From: Lachnospiraceae bacterium
Lineage (GTDB): Bacteria; Bacillota; Clostridia; Lachnospirales; Lachnospiraceae
Length of the DNA: 59,694 bases
Direction of reading: 5' to 3'
Assembly: GCA_017938405.1 (NCBI GenBank)
Contig: JAGBBP010000037.1
Span: 1-59,694, forward strand
The position numbers and the translations under genes are program-made. Each line of letters begins with the position of its first letter. Position 1 is the first letter of the stretch. Under the pieces are notes generated by a model, which searched no databases, was not told the origin of the DNA, and saw only the letters and a program-made list of their open reading frames with translations. This document shows, in pieces, positions 15,177 to 23,588 of this stretch.

Positions 15177-16667
15177 ATGAAGAGAGAAACAGAAGATTTA
15201 TCGGTAAAAAGTGTTGCGGTAACCAGCACGAATAAAACAGCAATCACAGGCATGTGTATAATGAATGTTGTTTTAGCTCTGGCATATGCCATAGAAGTGG
15301 TGAAAGGTGCCAGGGACTTAGGAAGCTATTTGCTTATATTTGCTCTTTGTATTTTACCGTGTGTGCTTGCTGTGGTTACTTTTTTGAAAAAGAGGGATTC
15401 TAAGGCGGTACGTTACTTTTTTGCTGTGGGCTTTGCTCTTTTGTATGCTTATATTATGTTTACAACAACCACAAATATCGCGTTTTGTTATGTAATCGTT
15501 GCGTTTGTAATTTTGATGGTGTATGTGGATACTAAATTGCTGTTGGGGCTCGGCGGGTGTGCGATTCTTACCAATATTGTGGTGATTGTAAAAAAGATCA
15601 TGGCCGGAACTTTTACAGGATTGGAAATCACACAGACTGAGATTATCATTGCATGTTTGGTTTTAACGGGATTATTTTCTATTCTTGCGTTAAAGAAGAT
15701 TAACGGAATCAATCAGGCAAATATTGATAAGGCAGAAGAACAGCGTCAGCAGTCGGAAGGTATTTTGCAGAATACCTTGGAAGTGGCTGCAACCATGACC
15801 GAGAATATTAAGGCTTCCGTAGAAGAAACAGAAGGTCTGAAGGTGGCAATCGGGGAGACCCAACATGCCATGGAAGAGTTGACGGTTGGGGCAAAGGACG
15901 GTGTTGCGGCAATTCAGATTCAGAAGCAGAATACGGAGACCATCGGTGAGAATATTGAACAGGTAGATGCGGTAGTAGGTTCGATTGTTTCGGAAGTACA
16001 GAATGCAGAGGAAAACTTAAATAAGAGCAACGAAGTAATGAAGGAACTTTTACATCAGGTGCAGGTATCCGGAGAATCCGGTACGATGGTTGCGGAGAAG
16101 ATGGAAGAGTTGAAGGAAAATGCGGATAAGATGCAGACCATCATGGGGCTTATCAGTGATGTGGCAAATCAGACCGGTTTGCTTTCCTTGAATGCAAGTA
16201 TCGAGGCGGCGAGAGCAGGAGAGGCCGGAAAGGGATTTGCGGTGGTAGCTTCGGAAATCTCCAAGCTATCTTCTCAGACGAACGCTGCTACGGATGAAAT
16301 CAATGCGTTGATTGTAAGTATTGTAAATTCCATCAGCGCGGTAACGGAGTCCATGGAACGGTTACTTGAAAGCAGCCGTTTACAGAATCAGTATGTAGAT
16401 GATACCGCAGACAATTTTGAGCAGATTCATAACAGTACCCAGAATATTGTGGACCAGGTATCCAGATTGAAGGAAACGGTAGATGTGGTGACCGCTGCGA
16501 ATGCACAGGTGTCTGACGGTATTGTAAACGTAGAGGCGGTGACGCAGAAGGTGATGGAAGAGGCAAACGAGACGCTGGAAAGCTGTAATACGAATTTGCA
16601 AAGTATCGCAAATGTGGCGCAGATTATGGAGCGTTTACAGGAAAATGCGGAGAAGTTGCAGGCGTAA
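15177..16667 (+). CDS. Methyl-accepting chemotaxis protein
   Basis: A 496-aa receptor. About five or six hydrophobic helices span residues 22-185 with almost no extracellular loop, then a long coiled-coil signalling domain (about 200-490). The hairpin tip is recognisable as [24 protein letters not shown] followed by [18 protein letters not shown]. Such receptors control the CheA kinase; the absence of a periplasmic-type sensing domain suggests sensing within or near the membrane. The start at 15177 has GAGG 7 nt upstream and lies downstream of the promoter at 15077-15105. No other che genes are nearby. Confidence 0.9.
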   Translation: MKRETEDLSVKSVAVTSTNKTAITGMCIMNVVLALAYAIEVVKGARDLGSYLLIFALCILPCVLAVVTFLKKRDSKAVRYFFAVGFALLYAYIMFTTTTNIAFCYVIVAFVILMVYVDTKLLLGLGGCAILTNIVVIVKKIMAGTFTGLEITQTEIIIACLVLTGLFSILALKKINGINQANIDKAEEQRQQSEGILQNTLEVAATMTENIKASVEETEGLKVAIGETQHAMEELTVGAKDGVAAIQIQKQNTETIGENIEQVDAVVGSIVSEVQNAEENLNKSNEVMKELLHQVQVSGESGTMVAEKMEELKENADKMQTIMGLISDVANQTGLLSLNASIEAARAGEAGKGFAVVASEISKLSSQTNAATDEINALIVSIVNSISAVTESMERLLESSRLQNQYVDDTADNFEQIHNSTQNIVDQVSRLKETVDVVTAANAQVSDGIVNVEAVTQKVMEEANETLESCNTNLQSIANVAQIMERLQENAEKLQA

Positions 16668-16738
16668 AGAACTGTTTGATTGTAATGTGAGAATGGTAGT
16701 GCAAATCATTTAATTCGTACATTTTTTAGGAGAAAATC

Positions 16739-16789
16739 ATCGGCAAAATGTCTTCCTGTATAGAGAGGGATAGGCGTTTTGCCGATTTT
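16739..16789 (+). terminator. Terminator of the chemotaxis receptor gene
   Basis: ATCGGCAAAA (16739-16748) pairs with TTTTGCCGAT (16777-16786) and TTTT follows; the intervening 28 nt can fold weakly. Confidence 0.7.
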
Positions 16790-16860
16790 GTGTTATGATA
16801 TCCGTAAAGAGCGCTGTGTAGTGTTGCTGTAACAAAAGGAACGGAAGAAAGGAGAGGCGT

Positions 16861-17796
16861 ATGATAGTAAGTGTCAGCAGAAGAACCGATATTCCAAGCT
16901 TTTATTCCGACTGGTTTTTCAGACGTTTAAAAGAAGGGTTTGTCTATACGAAAAATCCCATGAATCCGAAGCAAATCAGCCGGTTGGAACTGTCGCCGGA
17001 GACGGTGGACTGTATTGTGCTTTGGACAAAGAATCCGGAACCGATGCTTGACCGCCTTTCGGAACTGGAGCCGTATCCCTATTATTTTCAATTCACGCTG
17101 ACAAGCTACGGAAAGGATGTGGAAGCCAATCTGCCCCATAAGAAAGAGGTTCTGATACCGGTATTTCAAAGGCTTTCCGAAAAGGTGGGAAGTAAGCGGG
17201 TCATTTGGCGGTATGATCCGATTTTGTTTACAAAGCGGTACACGCCGGATTATCATCTAAAAGCCTTCGGGCAAATGGCGAAAGCATTAAAGGGATATAC
17301 GGAAAAGTGTGTCATCAGTTTTGTGGATACCTATGCCAAGAACAAAAAGCAGTTACAGGCGTTGGGGGTATATGATTTAACAAGAGAAGAAACGGAAGCT
17401 TTCGCGAAAGAGTTGTGTGATATCGCAGGAGAAAACGGTATGGTGATGGCAAGCTGTGCGGAACAGATAGACCTGGCGCATTGCGGCATCGAGCATAATG
17501 CGTGTATCGATAAAACATTGATTGAAGAAATTATCGGTTGTAAGCTAAAGGGAGCTAGGGATAAAAACCAGCGGGGAGAATGCGGCTGCATGGAAAGTAT
17601 CGATATCGGGACTTATCATACCTGCTGGAACGGTTGTGTGTATTGTTATGCGAATCATAGCGAAGCGCAGGTTAAGGAGAACTTAAGAAAGTATGATGTG
17701 CATTCTCCGCTTTTATGTGGTATGATAGGAGAAGAAGATAAGGTGACAGAGCGGAAACTTGTGTCACTGAAGGAAAAACAGCTTACGCTGTTTTAG
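16861..17796 (+). CDS. DUF1848 family protein with cysteine cluster
   Basis: A 311-aa protein that begins MIVSVSRRTDIPSFYSDWF, the conserved opening of DUF1848. The C-terminal third holds CGCMESIDIGTYHTCWNGC followed by VYCYAN, a cysteine set suited to an iron-sulfur cluster and reminiscent of radical SAM or SPASM-like proteins. Its biochemical role is not established. The gene begins a probable unit with the isochorismatase-type hydrolase and EamA transporter downstream (54-nt gap). AGGAGAGG lies upstream of the ATG. Confidence 0.85.
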   Translation: MIVSVSRRTDIPSFYSDWFFRRLKEGFVYTKNPMNPKQISRLELSPETVDCIVLWTKNPEPMLDRLSELEPYPYYFQFTLTSYGKDVEANLPHKKEVLIPVFQRLSEKVGSKRVIWRYDPILFTKRYTPDYHLKAFGQMAKALKGYTEKCVISFVDTYAKNKKQLQALGVYDLTREETEAFAKELCDIAGENGMVMASCAEQIDLAHCGIEHNACIDKTLIEEIIGCKLKGARDKNQRGECGCMESIDIGTYHTCWNGCVYCYANHSEAQVKENLRKYDVHSPLLCGMIGEEDKVTERKLVSLKEKQLTLF

Positions 17797-17850
17797 GAGT
17801 GTTGAGAATAGGCGTTACTTAATGTTTGCGAAAGACAGGAGGAAAACGAT

Positions 17851-18354
17851 ATGAAAAAAACATTACTTGTCATAGACATGCAGAATGATTTTATTGACGG
17901 TGCCCTGGGGACGGTAGAGGCACAGGCCATTGTGCCGAAGGTAATGGAAAAGATTACGGAGTATTATGAGCGCGGGGACGAAATTATTTTCACAAGAGAT
18001 ACCCATGGGGAAAACTATTTGGAGACCCCGGAGGGAAAGAAACTCCCGGTGGTACATTGTGTGAAAGATACCAAAGGCTGGGAGATTGCGGAAGGCTTAC
18101 TGGTGCCGGGTGCGGTTGTGGTAGATAAGCCGAATTTCGGTTATCCGGACTGGAAGGAGAATTTCTTTTTTGAAGAGATAGAGTTAATCGGTCTTTGTAC
18201 GGATATTTGTGTGGTATCCAATGCATTGATTTTAAAGGCACAATTCCCGGATACGGATATTTCGGTAGACAGTGCTTGTTGTGCAGGGGTGACCCCGGAG
18301 AGCCATGAGGCGGCGCTTTTGACCATGAAAATGTGCCAGATAGAGGTAAAGTAA
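17851..18354 (+). CDS. Isochorismatase-like cysteine hydrolase (nicotinamidase-type)
   Basis: A 167-aa cysteine hydrolase. The triad is visible as Asp9 in LLVIDMQNDF, Lys93 in VVDKPNFG and Cys120 in GLCTDICVVSNAL. This family includes nicotinamidases and other amidases; TRDTHGENYLETPEGKKLP around residues 48-66 resembles nicotinamidase (metal-binding D/H). A role in NAD salvage is possible but not certain. A good AGGAGG ribosome site precedes it. Only one base separates its stop from the EamA start. Confidence 0.88.
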   Translation: MKKTLLVIDMQNDFIDGALGTVEAQAIVPKVMEKITEYYERGDEIIFTRDTHGENYLETPEGKKLPVVHCVKDTKGWEIAEGLLVPGAVVVDKPNFGYPDWKENFFFEEIELIGLCTDICVVSNALILKAQFPDTDISVDSACCAGVTPESHEAALLTMKMCQIEVK

Positions 18355-18355
18355 C

Positions 18356-19255
18356 ATGCTTTGGATTTGGTTGGTGCTTCTGTACGGAGTGTTAAAGGGA
18401 GCACGGGAAATAACGAAGAAAAAATCCATGGAGAAGAATACGATATTGGAGGTGCTGTTTGTTTATACCCTCCTTTCTTTTCTGATGGTAGTTCCGGGGG
18501 CGCCGAAAGTAGGGGGAGTGCCGTGGCAGGATATGGTTTGGATTGCGGTAAAGTCCTTTGTTATCTTTGTGGCGTGGATTTTCAGTTTCAAGGCCATTAA
18601 GAAGATGCCGATCAGTCTGTACGGATTGTTGGATTTGTCCCGGGTTATTTTTTCAACCCTCATGGGTGTGATTTTTCTAAAAGAGGCAATGTCCTTCTGG
18701 CAGACGGTGGGATTGGTTCTCGTATGTGCAGGCCTTCTGCTGTACCGGTATCAGACCGGGGGAAAGCGTCTTTTCGCAAAAAAGAACGCTGACGGGGAAT
18801 TATTGACGAAAGAACCGTCAGAAAGGGTTGGATTTAAGATCGTCTGTTTTGCACTCTTATCTTGCTTGTTAAACGGAGTGTCCGGTACCATGGACAAGGT
18901 GCTGATGCAGCGGATGACCAGCACCCAGCTGCAGTTTTGGTATATGCTGTTTCTGGTGCTGTTTTATTTGATATATATTATTATAACGAAGACAAAAATC
19001 CGTCTTCTCAGCGCGCTTAAGAACTACTGGATTTGGATTTTGAGTATTATGTTTGTAATCGGGGATAAGGCACTGTTTATTGCCAATCAGTCCCCGGACA
19101 GCAAAGTAACCATTATGACATTGTTAAAACAGGCCGGATGTATTGTAACGATTTTAGCCGGAAAGTTTATTTTTAAAGAGAAGAATATCGGGTACAAGCT
19201 GTTTTGTGCCGGTGTAATTATTGTGGGAATCGTACTTTCCGTGGCCATGAAGTAA
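18356..19255 (+). CDS. EamA/DMT family transporter
   Basis: A 299-aa membrane protein with about ten helices in two homologous EamA repeats (about 1-135 and 160-299), the drug/metabolite transporter superfamily. The KEAMSFWQ segment closing helix bundle 1 and FKEKNIGYKLFCAGVIIVGI closing bundle 2 are typical. The substrate is unknown. The gene starts 1 nt after the hydrolase stop, so the two are co-translated. The hairpin at 19316-19365 is its likely terminator. Confidence 0.87.
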   Translation: MLWIWLVLLYGVLKGAREITKKKSMEKNTILEVLFVYTLLSFLMVVPGAPKVGGVPWQDMVWIAVKSFVIFVAWIFSFKAIKKMPISLYGLLDLSRVIFSTLMGVIFLKEAMSFWQTVGLVLVCAGLLLYRYQTGGKRLFAKKNADGELLTKEPSERVGFKIVCFALLSCLLNGVSGTMDKVLMQRMTSTQLQFWYMLFLVLFYLIYIIITKTKIRLLSALKNYWIWILSIMFVIGDKALFIANQSPDSKVTIMTLLKQAGCIVTILAGKFIFKEKNIGYKLFCAGVIIVGIVLSVAMK

Positions 19256-19315
19256 GTTCGGTTTATAAATCAAAACTGCGATACAAAAGAAAATAGAATC
19301 AAATGAATAGAAAAT

Positions 19316-19365
19316 ACCTTCTTTCCAAATACTAGGATAAAATAAATTGGAAAGAAGGTTTTTTT
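19316..19365 (+). terminator. Terminator-like hairpin that contains the next gene's ribosome site
   Basis: ACCTTCTTTCCAA (19316-19328) pairs perfectly with TTGGAAAGAAGGT (19347-19359) and is followed by TTTTTTT running into the ATG at 19366. It ends the EamA transcript, and its 3' arm (AAAGAAGG) also serves as the ribosome site of the next gene, so read-through mRNA would have that site masked. Confidence 0.75.
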
Positions 19366-19797
19366 ATGCAGGGAGACACCAGAAAGTTATTGCAGGAATG
19401 TAACTCCGGCTGTAAGATGGCCATTAACAGTATGCAGCAGATTCAGGATTATATTACATCAGAGGGGTTGGCAACACTGATCCGGGAAAGCACCGAGCGT
19501 CATGAGGAGTTGGAAGCGGAGAGTGCAAGACTGTTAGAAGAAAACGGAGAATATGAAAAGGACCCGGGTATGATGGCATCTGCTATGTCCTGGCTGACCA
19601 CCGAAATGAAGATGATGGTAAAGCGAAGTGATACCGAGATTGCAAAGATTATGATGAACGGTTGCAACATGGGAATCCAGTCCATTGCAGAAAAGGCCCA
19701 TGAGTTTGAGAATGCTTCTCCGGAAAGTAAAAAGCTGGCAGAGAAAATCGTAAAAGAGGAAGAAGACTTCATGAAGAAGTTAAAGGAATATTTATAG
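19366..19797 (+). CDS. Small all-helical protein, DUF2383/ferritin-like bundle
   Basis: A 143-aa protein predicted to be entirely helical, with four long amphipathic helices and conserved-looking CNSGCKMAINS near the start and the ILMMNGCNMGIQSI-like segment (KIMMNGCNMGIQS) in the third helix. This resembles the ferritin-like DUF2383 type bundle proteins found in Lachnospiraceae; the repeated Cys-Gly-x-x-Met motifs are notable. No membrane segment. Function is unknown. Its ribosome site AAAGAAGG lies in the hairpin described at 19316-19365. Confidence 0.75.
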   Translation: MQGDTRKLLQECNSGCKMAINSMQQIQDYITSEGLATLIRESTERHEELEAESARLLEENGEYEKDPGMMASAMSWLTTEMKMMVKRSDTEIAKIMMNGCNMGIQSIAEKAHEFENASPESKKLAEKIVKEEEDFMKKLKEYL

Positions 19798-19921
19798 AAT
19801 CCGGATAGAATGGAATCAAGTGTTATAAGCGGATGTGTATCTTGGTGTGCCAGGGGGCATGTCCGCTTTGCCGTTTGGGAGAAAAACTTGGAGTTTTTTG
19901 TGGAAAGGCTGTTAAGAAATC

Positions 19922-19950
19922 TTGACAAATGTTTTCTTGTTCTATATTAT
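19922..19950 (+). promoter_or_regulatory. Promoter of the glycine-riboswitch transcript
   Basis: A consensus TTGACA (19922-19927), 17-bp spacer and TATTAT (19945-19950). Transcription should start near 19957, at a small hairpin GTGTG-AAAAAA-CACAC (19957-19972) that may protect the 5' end. Confidence 0.82.
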
Positions 19951-19975
19951 CTTACTGTGTGAAAAAACACACAAA

Positions 19976-20061
19976 TTCTTGGAGAGATTCATTACAAATG
20001 AACGCCGAAGGTGTAAGGTGGCAAAGAAGGGGTCACCGATCTCTCAGGCAAAAGGACAGGA
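19976..20061 (+). promoter_or_regulatory. Glycine riboswitch (single aptamer)
   Basis: The conserved glycine aptamer is plain: GGAGAG (19981-19986), CGCCGAAGG with the internal ACCGAT core, and ATCTCTCAGGCAAAAGGACAG (up to 20059). Only one aptamer is present instead of the common tandem pair; the sequence after P1 would form the 'ghost' partner. No terminator is visible between it and the gene, and AGGAGG (20058-20063) touches the aptamer's 3' end, so control of translation initiation is likely. It precedes a sodium:alanine/glycine symporter gene, which fits glycine sensing. Confidence 0.92.
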
Positions 20062-20070
20062 GGATTTTTT

Positions 20071-21600
20071 ATGAAAGGCTTTATGGAGCTTCTTACCGAA
20101 ATCAATGGTAAGGTCTACGATTTCGTGTGGGTACAGGTAGGATTGATTTTATTAATCGGTGCCGGTTTACTTACGACGATTGTAACCAAGGTTTTCCAAA
20201 TCAGTCATTTGAAGCACTGGTGGACGAAGACCATTGTAAGTGTGTTTAAGAAGGATGCACAGAAGAAGGAAAAGGGTTCCGTTTCTCAGTTCCAGGCACT
20301 TTGTACGGCACTGGCAGCAACCATCGGTACCGGTAATATTGCCGGTGTTGCAACGGCGATCGTCGTCGGCGGTCCGGGTGCGGTATTCTGGATGTGGATT
20401 ATGGCATTCCTCGGAATGATGACGAACTTTTCCGAAAACGTATTGGGTATTTATTACCGTCGCAGAAACAAGAACGGCGAGTGGTCCGGCGGTCCGATGT
20501 ATTATCTGCAGGACGGTTTGGGAAGACTGAAGGGATGCAAGGTAATCGGTAAGATTCTTGCGATTTTATTTGCAATCTGTGCGATTTTGGCATCCTTTGG
20601 TATCGGCAACATGGGCCAGATTAATAAAATCGTTATCAACATGGAATCCGCATTCTTTAAGAATGTGGAGGCTCCGACGGTGGTGGGCGATGCATCTTTA
20701 ATTGCACTGATTATCGGTCTTGTGCTTATGGTAGTGGCAGCCCTTATTATTATCGGTGGATTGCAGCGTATTGCGGCGGTAGCGGAGCGCGTGGTTCCGT
20801 TTATGGCAATTGCCTATGTGGTTGGTTGTCTGGTTGTTCTCTTTGTACATATTGGTGATATCGGTGCGATTTTCGGTTCCATCTTCAAGTTTGCCTTCGG
20901 TATTAAGGCAGTCGGCGGTGCGGTGGCCGGTGTGGCAATCAAGACCGTAATCGTACAGGGCTGTAAGCGTGGCGCATTTTCCAACGAAGCGGGTCTCGGT
21001 TCTTCCGTTATGGTACACTCCAACTCCAACGTAAAGGAGCCGGTAAAGCAGGGTATGTGGGGTATCTTCGAAGTATTCGCAGATACCATGGTGGTATGTA
21101 CCATGACTGCTGTGGTTGTACTTTCTTCCGGTGCCATTGATTTGGAAACCGGTCTTGCTGCTGCAGGCACCAATGATGCAACCTTAGTTGCACAGGCTTT
21201 CGGTAATGTGTTCGGACGTCCGGGAGAATGGTTCATTGCCATCGCAATGCTTCTCTTTGCATTCACTACCGTGTTGGGGTGGTCTCACTACGGCAGTAAG
21301 GCAGTAGAGTACTTATTCGGTCTGAAAGCGGTGAAGTTCTATAAGGTATTTTTCGTACTTCTGGTAGTCAGCGGTGCGCTGATGAGTTCCTCCATTGCGT
21401 GGGACATTTCCGATACCTTTAACGGTATGATGATGATTCCGAACTTAATCGGTGTTGTAGTACTTTCTCCGGTATTGATTAAGATTGTACGCAACTACGT
21501 GGACCGTAAGATAAAGGGCAAGGTGGTAACACCGGTGCTTTCTTTTGACCCGGAGGTTCAGAAGGAAATGGAAGAAGCCGTGAAGAACGGGGAAGAGTAA
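20071..21600 (+). CDS. Sodium:alanine/glycine symporter (AGCS family)
   Basis: A 509-aa membrane protein with about ten helices. The AGCS signature is visible: GTGNIAGVATAIVVGGPGAVFWMW (near 90-113), GGPMYYLQDGLG and SNEAGLGSSVMVHS (near 305). The family imports alanine or glycine with Na+. The upstream single-aptamer glycine riboswitch points to glycine as the substrate. Monocistronic between the promoter at 19922 and the terminator at 21610-21640. Confidence 0.95.
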   Translation: MKGFMELLTEINGKVYDFVWVQVGLILLIGAGLLTTIVTKVFQISHLKHWWTKTIVSVFKKDAQKKEKGSVSQFQALCTALAATIGTGNIAGVATAIVVGGPGAVFWMWIMAFLGMMTNFSENVLGIYYRRRNKNGEWSGGPMYYLQDGLGRLKGCKVIGKILAILFAICAILASFGIGNMGQINKIVINMESAFFKNVEAPTVVGDASLIALIIGLVLMVVAALIIIGGLQRIAAVAERVVPFMAIAYVVGCLVVLFVHIGDIGAIFGSIFKFAFGIKAVGGAVAGVAIKTVIVQGCKRGAFSNEAGLGSSVMVHSNSNVKEPVKQGMWGIFEVFADTMVVCTMTAVVVLSSGAIDLETGLAAAGTNDATLVAQAFGNVFGRPGEWFIAIAMLLFAFTTVLGWSHYGSKAVEYLFGLKAVKFYKVFFVLLVVSGALMSSSIAWDISDTFNGMMMIPNLIGVVVLSPVLIKIVRNYVDRKIKGKVVTPVLSFDPEVQKEMEEAVKNGEE

Positions 21601-21609
21601 ATAAGAGTG

Positions 21610-21640
21610 AAAAGGCTGTCGTGTGTTCGGCAGCCTTTTT
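21610..21640 (+). terminator. Terminator of the AGCS symporter gene
   Basis: AAAAGGCTG and CAGCCTTTT pair around a 12-nt loop with a further C-G pair inside, followed by T. Confidence 0.85.
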
Positions 21641-21642
21641 GT

Positions 21643-21671
21643 TTGACAAGTGTAAGTGAGATTGGTAAAAT
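21643..21671 (+). promoter_or_regulatory. Promoter of the S51-HAD fusion gene, with dyad
   Basis: TTGACA (21643-21648), 17-bp spacer, TAAAAT (21666-21671). A dyad TTAACT-GTTT-AGTTAA at 21694-21709 lies in the leader just before the ribosome site and could be an operator or a hairpin. Confidence 0.75.
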
Positions 21672-21721
21672 GAAAGGAAATATACGAATAGAATTAACTG
21701 TTTAGTTAAAGGAGAACGGTG

Positions 21722-23038
21722 ATGAAAGTTTTCTTATGCGGTGGCGGAGCCGGGGAACAGACCGTAGAGGCAAATAAGAGATTAAACGAAGTAATTGATC
21801 ATACCAAGCCGTGCCTGTATATTCCGTTGGCAATGGAGGCGGAAATGTACGACAGTTGTTATCAGTGGATTACGGGAGAACTGGCCAAGGTGCAACTTCC
21901 CTATATCGAGATGGTCCGAAGCGGTGCGGAGCTGGCAGAAAAGAATTTCTCTGATTACAGTGTGGTATTTATCGGCGGCGGAAATACCTACAAGCTACTG
22001 AAAGAATTGAAGGAGTGCGGTGCTTTTGAGAAGCTGCGCACTTATCTGGAGCAGGGCGGTGTGGCTTTCGGCGGAAGTGCGGGGGCAATCATTTTCGGAG
22101 AAGATTTGGAGTCCTGTGCTTTGGATGATTCGAATGAGGTAGGACTTACGGATACCGCCGGTATGGATGTGTTACAGGGAGTTTCTTTGCTTTGCCATTT
22201 TACCAGCAGGGAAAAGGAGAAGGATGCGCGGAATAAGGAATATTTGCTTGAGATTTCAAAACATCGGCGTGTGTTGGCTTTACCGGAGGAGGTTACACTT
22301 TTTGTAAATGATGAAACGGTAGAAGTGATTGGTGAGCGCCCGTATTATGCTTTTGAGAACGGCAGAATGTTTAAACAGAACGGTTTGAGTACGGTTATCT
22401 TTGATTTTGATTATACCCTCGGAGATACCACCAACGGCATTGTGCTTAGTGCGCAATATGCTTTGGAGCAAATGGGGGAGGAAGAACGGACTTATGAGGA
22501 GATTAAGAAAACCATTGGTTTGTCTCTTTCTGAAACCTACAAAGCATTGACCGGAAATATGGAAGAGGCTCGGGCGGAACGTTTCTTTGACTTATTTAAG
22601 GAAAAGGCGGATGAGGTCATGGTGGACAGTGCCACGTTATATCCGGGGGTAAAGGAGATGATTGTAAGCCTTAGAGAACAGGGATACCGCCTTGGAATTG
22701 TTACCACGAAATTCGCATATCGCGTGCGGAATATTATGAAGAAGTTTGATGCAGAGGATTTGTTTGATGTGGTGATTGGTGTGGGAGATGTCACGAAGGT
22801 GAAGCCGGACCCGGAGGGATTACTTCTTGCGGTAGAACAGTTGGGAGTAAAGAAAGAAGAGGTTTTGTACGTCGGAGATAGTTTTGTAGATGCTAAAGCA
22901 GCGGAAGTGGCAGAGATAAAGTTTGTCGGTGTGCTGACAGGTAATACAACACGAGAGGAGTTTTTGAAATATCCGTGTGCGTGGGTGGAAGATGAGGTAA
23001 CAGCATTGTGTGAAAAGTATTTGGAAGCAAAGAAATAA
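21722..23038 (+). CDS. Peptidase S51-HAD hydrolase fusion protein
   Basis: A 438-aa two-domain protein. Residues 1-215 are a peptidase S51 (dipeptidase E/cyanophycinase-like) domain with FIGGGNTYKLL and the nucleophile elbow FGGSAGAI (Ser near 118). Residues 222-438 are a HAD hydrolase of the phosphoglycolate phosphatase type: DFDYTLGD (motif I), TTKFAYR (motif II), KPDPEGLL (motif III) and VGDSFVDAKAA (motif IV). Joining a serine peptidase and a phosphatase in one chain is uncommon; the pathway is unknown. The ATG at 21722 has GGAG 7 nt upstream (a GTG at 21719 overlaps it). The small EamA gene follows after 63 nt. Confidence 0.88.
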   Translation: MKVFLCGGGAGEQTVEANKRLNEVIDHTKPCLYIPLAMEAEMYDSCYQWITGELAKVQLPYIEMVRSGAELAEKNFSDYSVVFIGGGNTYKLLKELKECGAFEKLRTYLEQGGVAFGGSAGAIIFGEDLESCALDDSNEVGLTDTAGMDVLQGVSLLCHFTSREKEKDARNKEYLLEISKHRRVLALPEEVTLFVNDETVEVIGERPYYAFENGRMFKQNGLSTVIFDFDYTLGDTTNGIVLSAQYALEQMGEEERTYEEIKKTIGLSLSETYKALTGNMEEARAERFFDLFKEKADEVMVDSATLYPGVKEMIVSLREQGYRLGIVTTKFAYRVRNIMKKFDAEDLFDVVIGVGDVTKVKPDPEGLLLAVEQLGVKKEEVLYVGDSFVDAKAAEVAEIKFVGVLTGNTTREEFLKYPCAWVEDEVTALCEKYLEAKK

Positions 23039-23101
23039 GGAAAGGTAACCGAGAAAACAAAAGAAATAATTCTCAGGAAAATGTACAAAGGAGGAAATAC
23101 C

Positions 23102-23515
23102 ATGTGGTTTGTTTTTGCTTTGTTGTCGGCAATTTTTGCGGCGCTGACATCTATTCTGGCGAAAATCGGTATTGATAAGGTGAATTCCAATCTGGCAACG
23201 GCCATACGTACCGTTGTGGTGGTAGTCATGGCCTGGGGTATGGTGTTTTTGACCAACGCCCAAAAGGATATTTTTCAAATCAGCCGGAAAAGCTGGATTT
23301 TTCTCATTTTATCGGGACTGGCTACCGGTGCGTCCTGGCTTTGCTATTATAAGGCTTTGCAAATCGGAAAAGCTTCCAAAGTGGTGCCGATAGACAAGCT
23401 GAGTGTAGTATTTACATTGATACTGGCCTTTGTCTTTTTGCATGAAGAATTTACGATAAAATCCATCATCGGCTGTTTGTTAATCGGTGCGGGGACGTTG
23501 CTGATGGTGCTATAA
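23102..23515 (+). CDS. Half-size EamA transporter (small DMT protein)
   Basis: A 137-aa protein with five hydrophobic helices, equal to one EamA repeat. The segments LAKIGIDKVNSNLATAIRT and APIDKLSVVFT-like VVPIDKLSVVFTLILAF are typical of the short EamA proteins that dimerise to make a transporter. The start at 23102 has AAAGGAGG 7 nt upstream; an in-frame ATG at 23081 has none. Substrate unknown. Confidence 0.87.
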   Translation: MWFVFALLSAIFAALTSILAKIGIDKVNSNLATAIRTVVVVVMAWGMVFLTNAQKDIFQISRKSWIFLILSGLATGASWLCYYKALQIGKASKVVPIDKLSVVFTLILAFVFLHEEFTIKSIIGCLLIGAGTLLMVL

Positions 23516-23531
23516 AAGGAAGCGAATAGAA

Positions 23532-23566
23532 AGACCTTCGGGATTGATAAATCCGAAGGTCTCTTT
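23532..23566. terminator. Terminator between converging genes
   Basis: AGACCTTCGGGAT and ATCCGAAGGTCT pair perfectly around TGATAA, then CTTTACTTT follows. It serves the EamA gene on plus and perhaps the HTH gene on minus. Confidence 0.75.
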
Positions 23567-23588
23567 ACTTTGTGGGAAATATAAGGTT

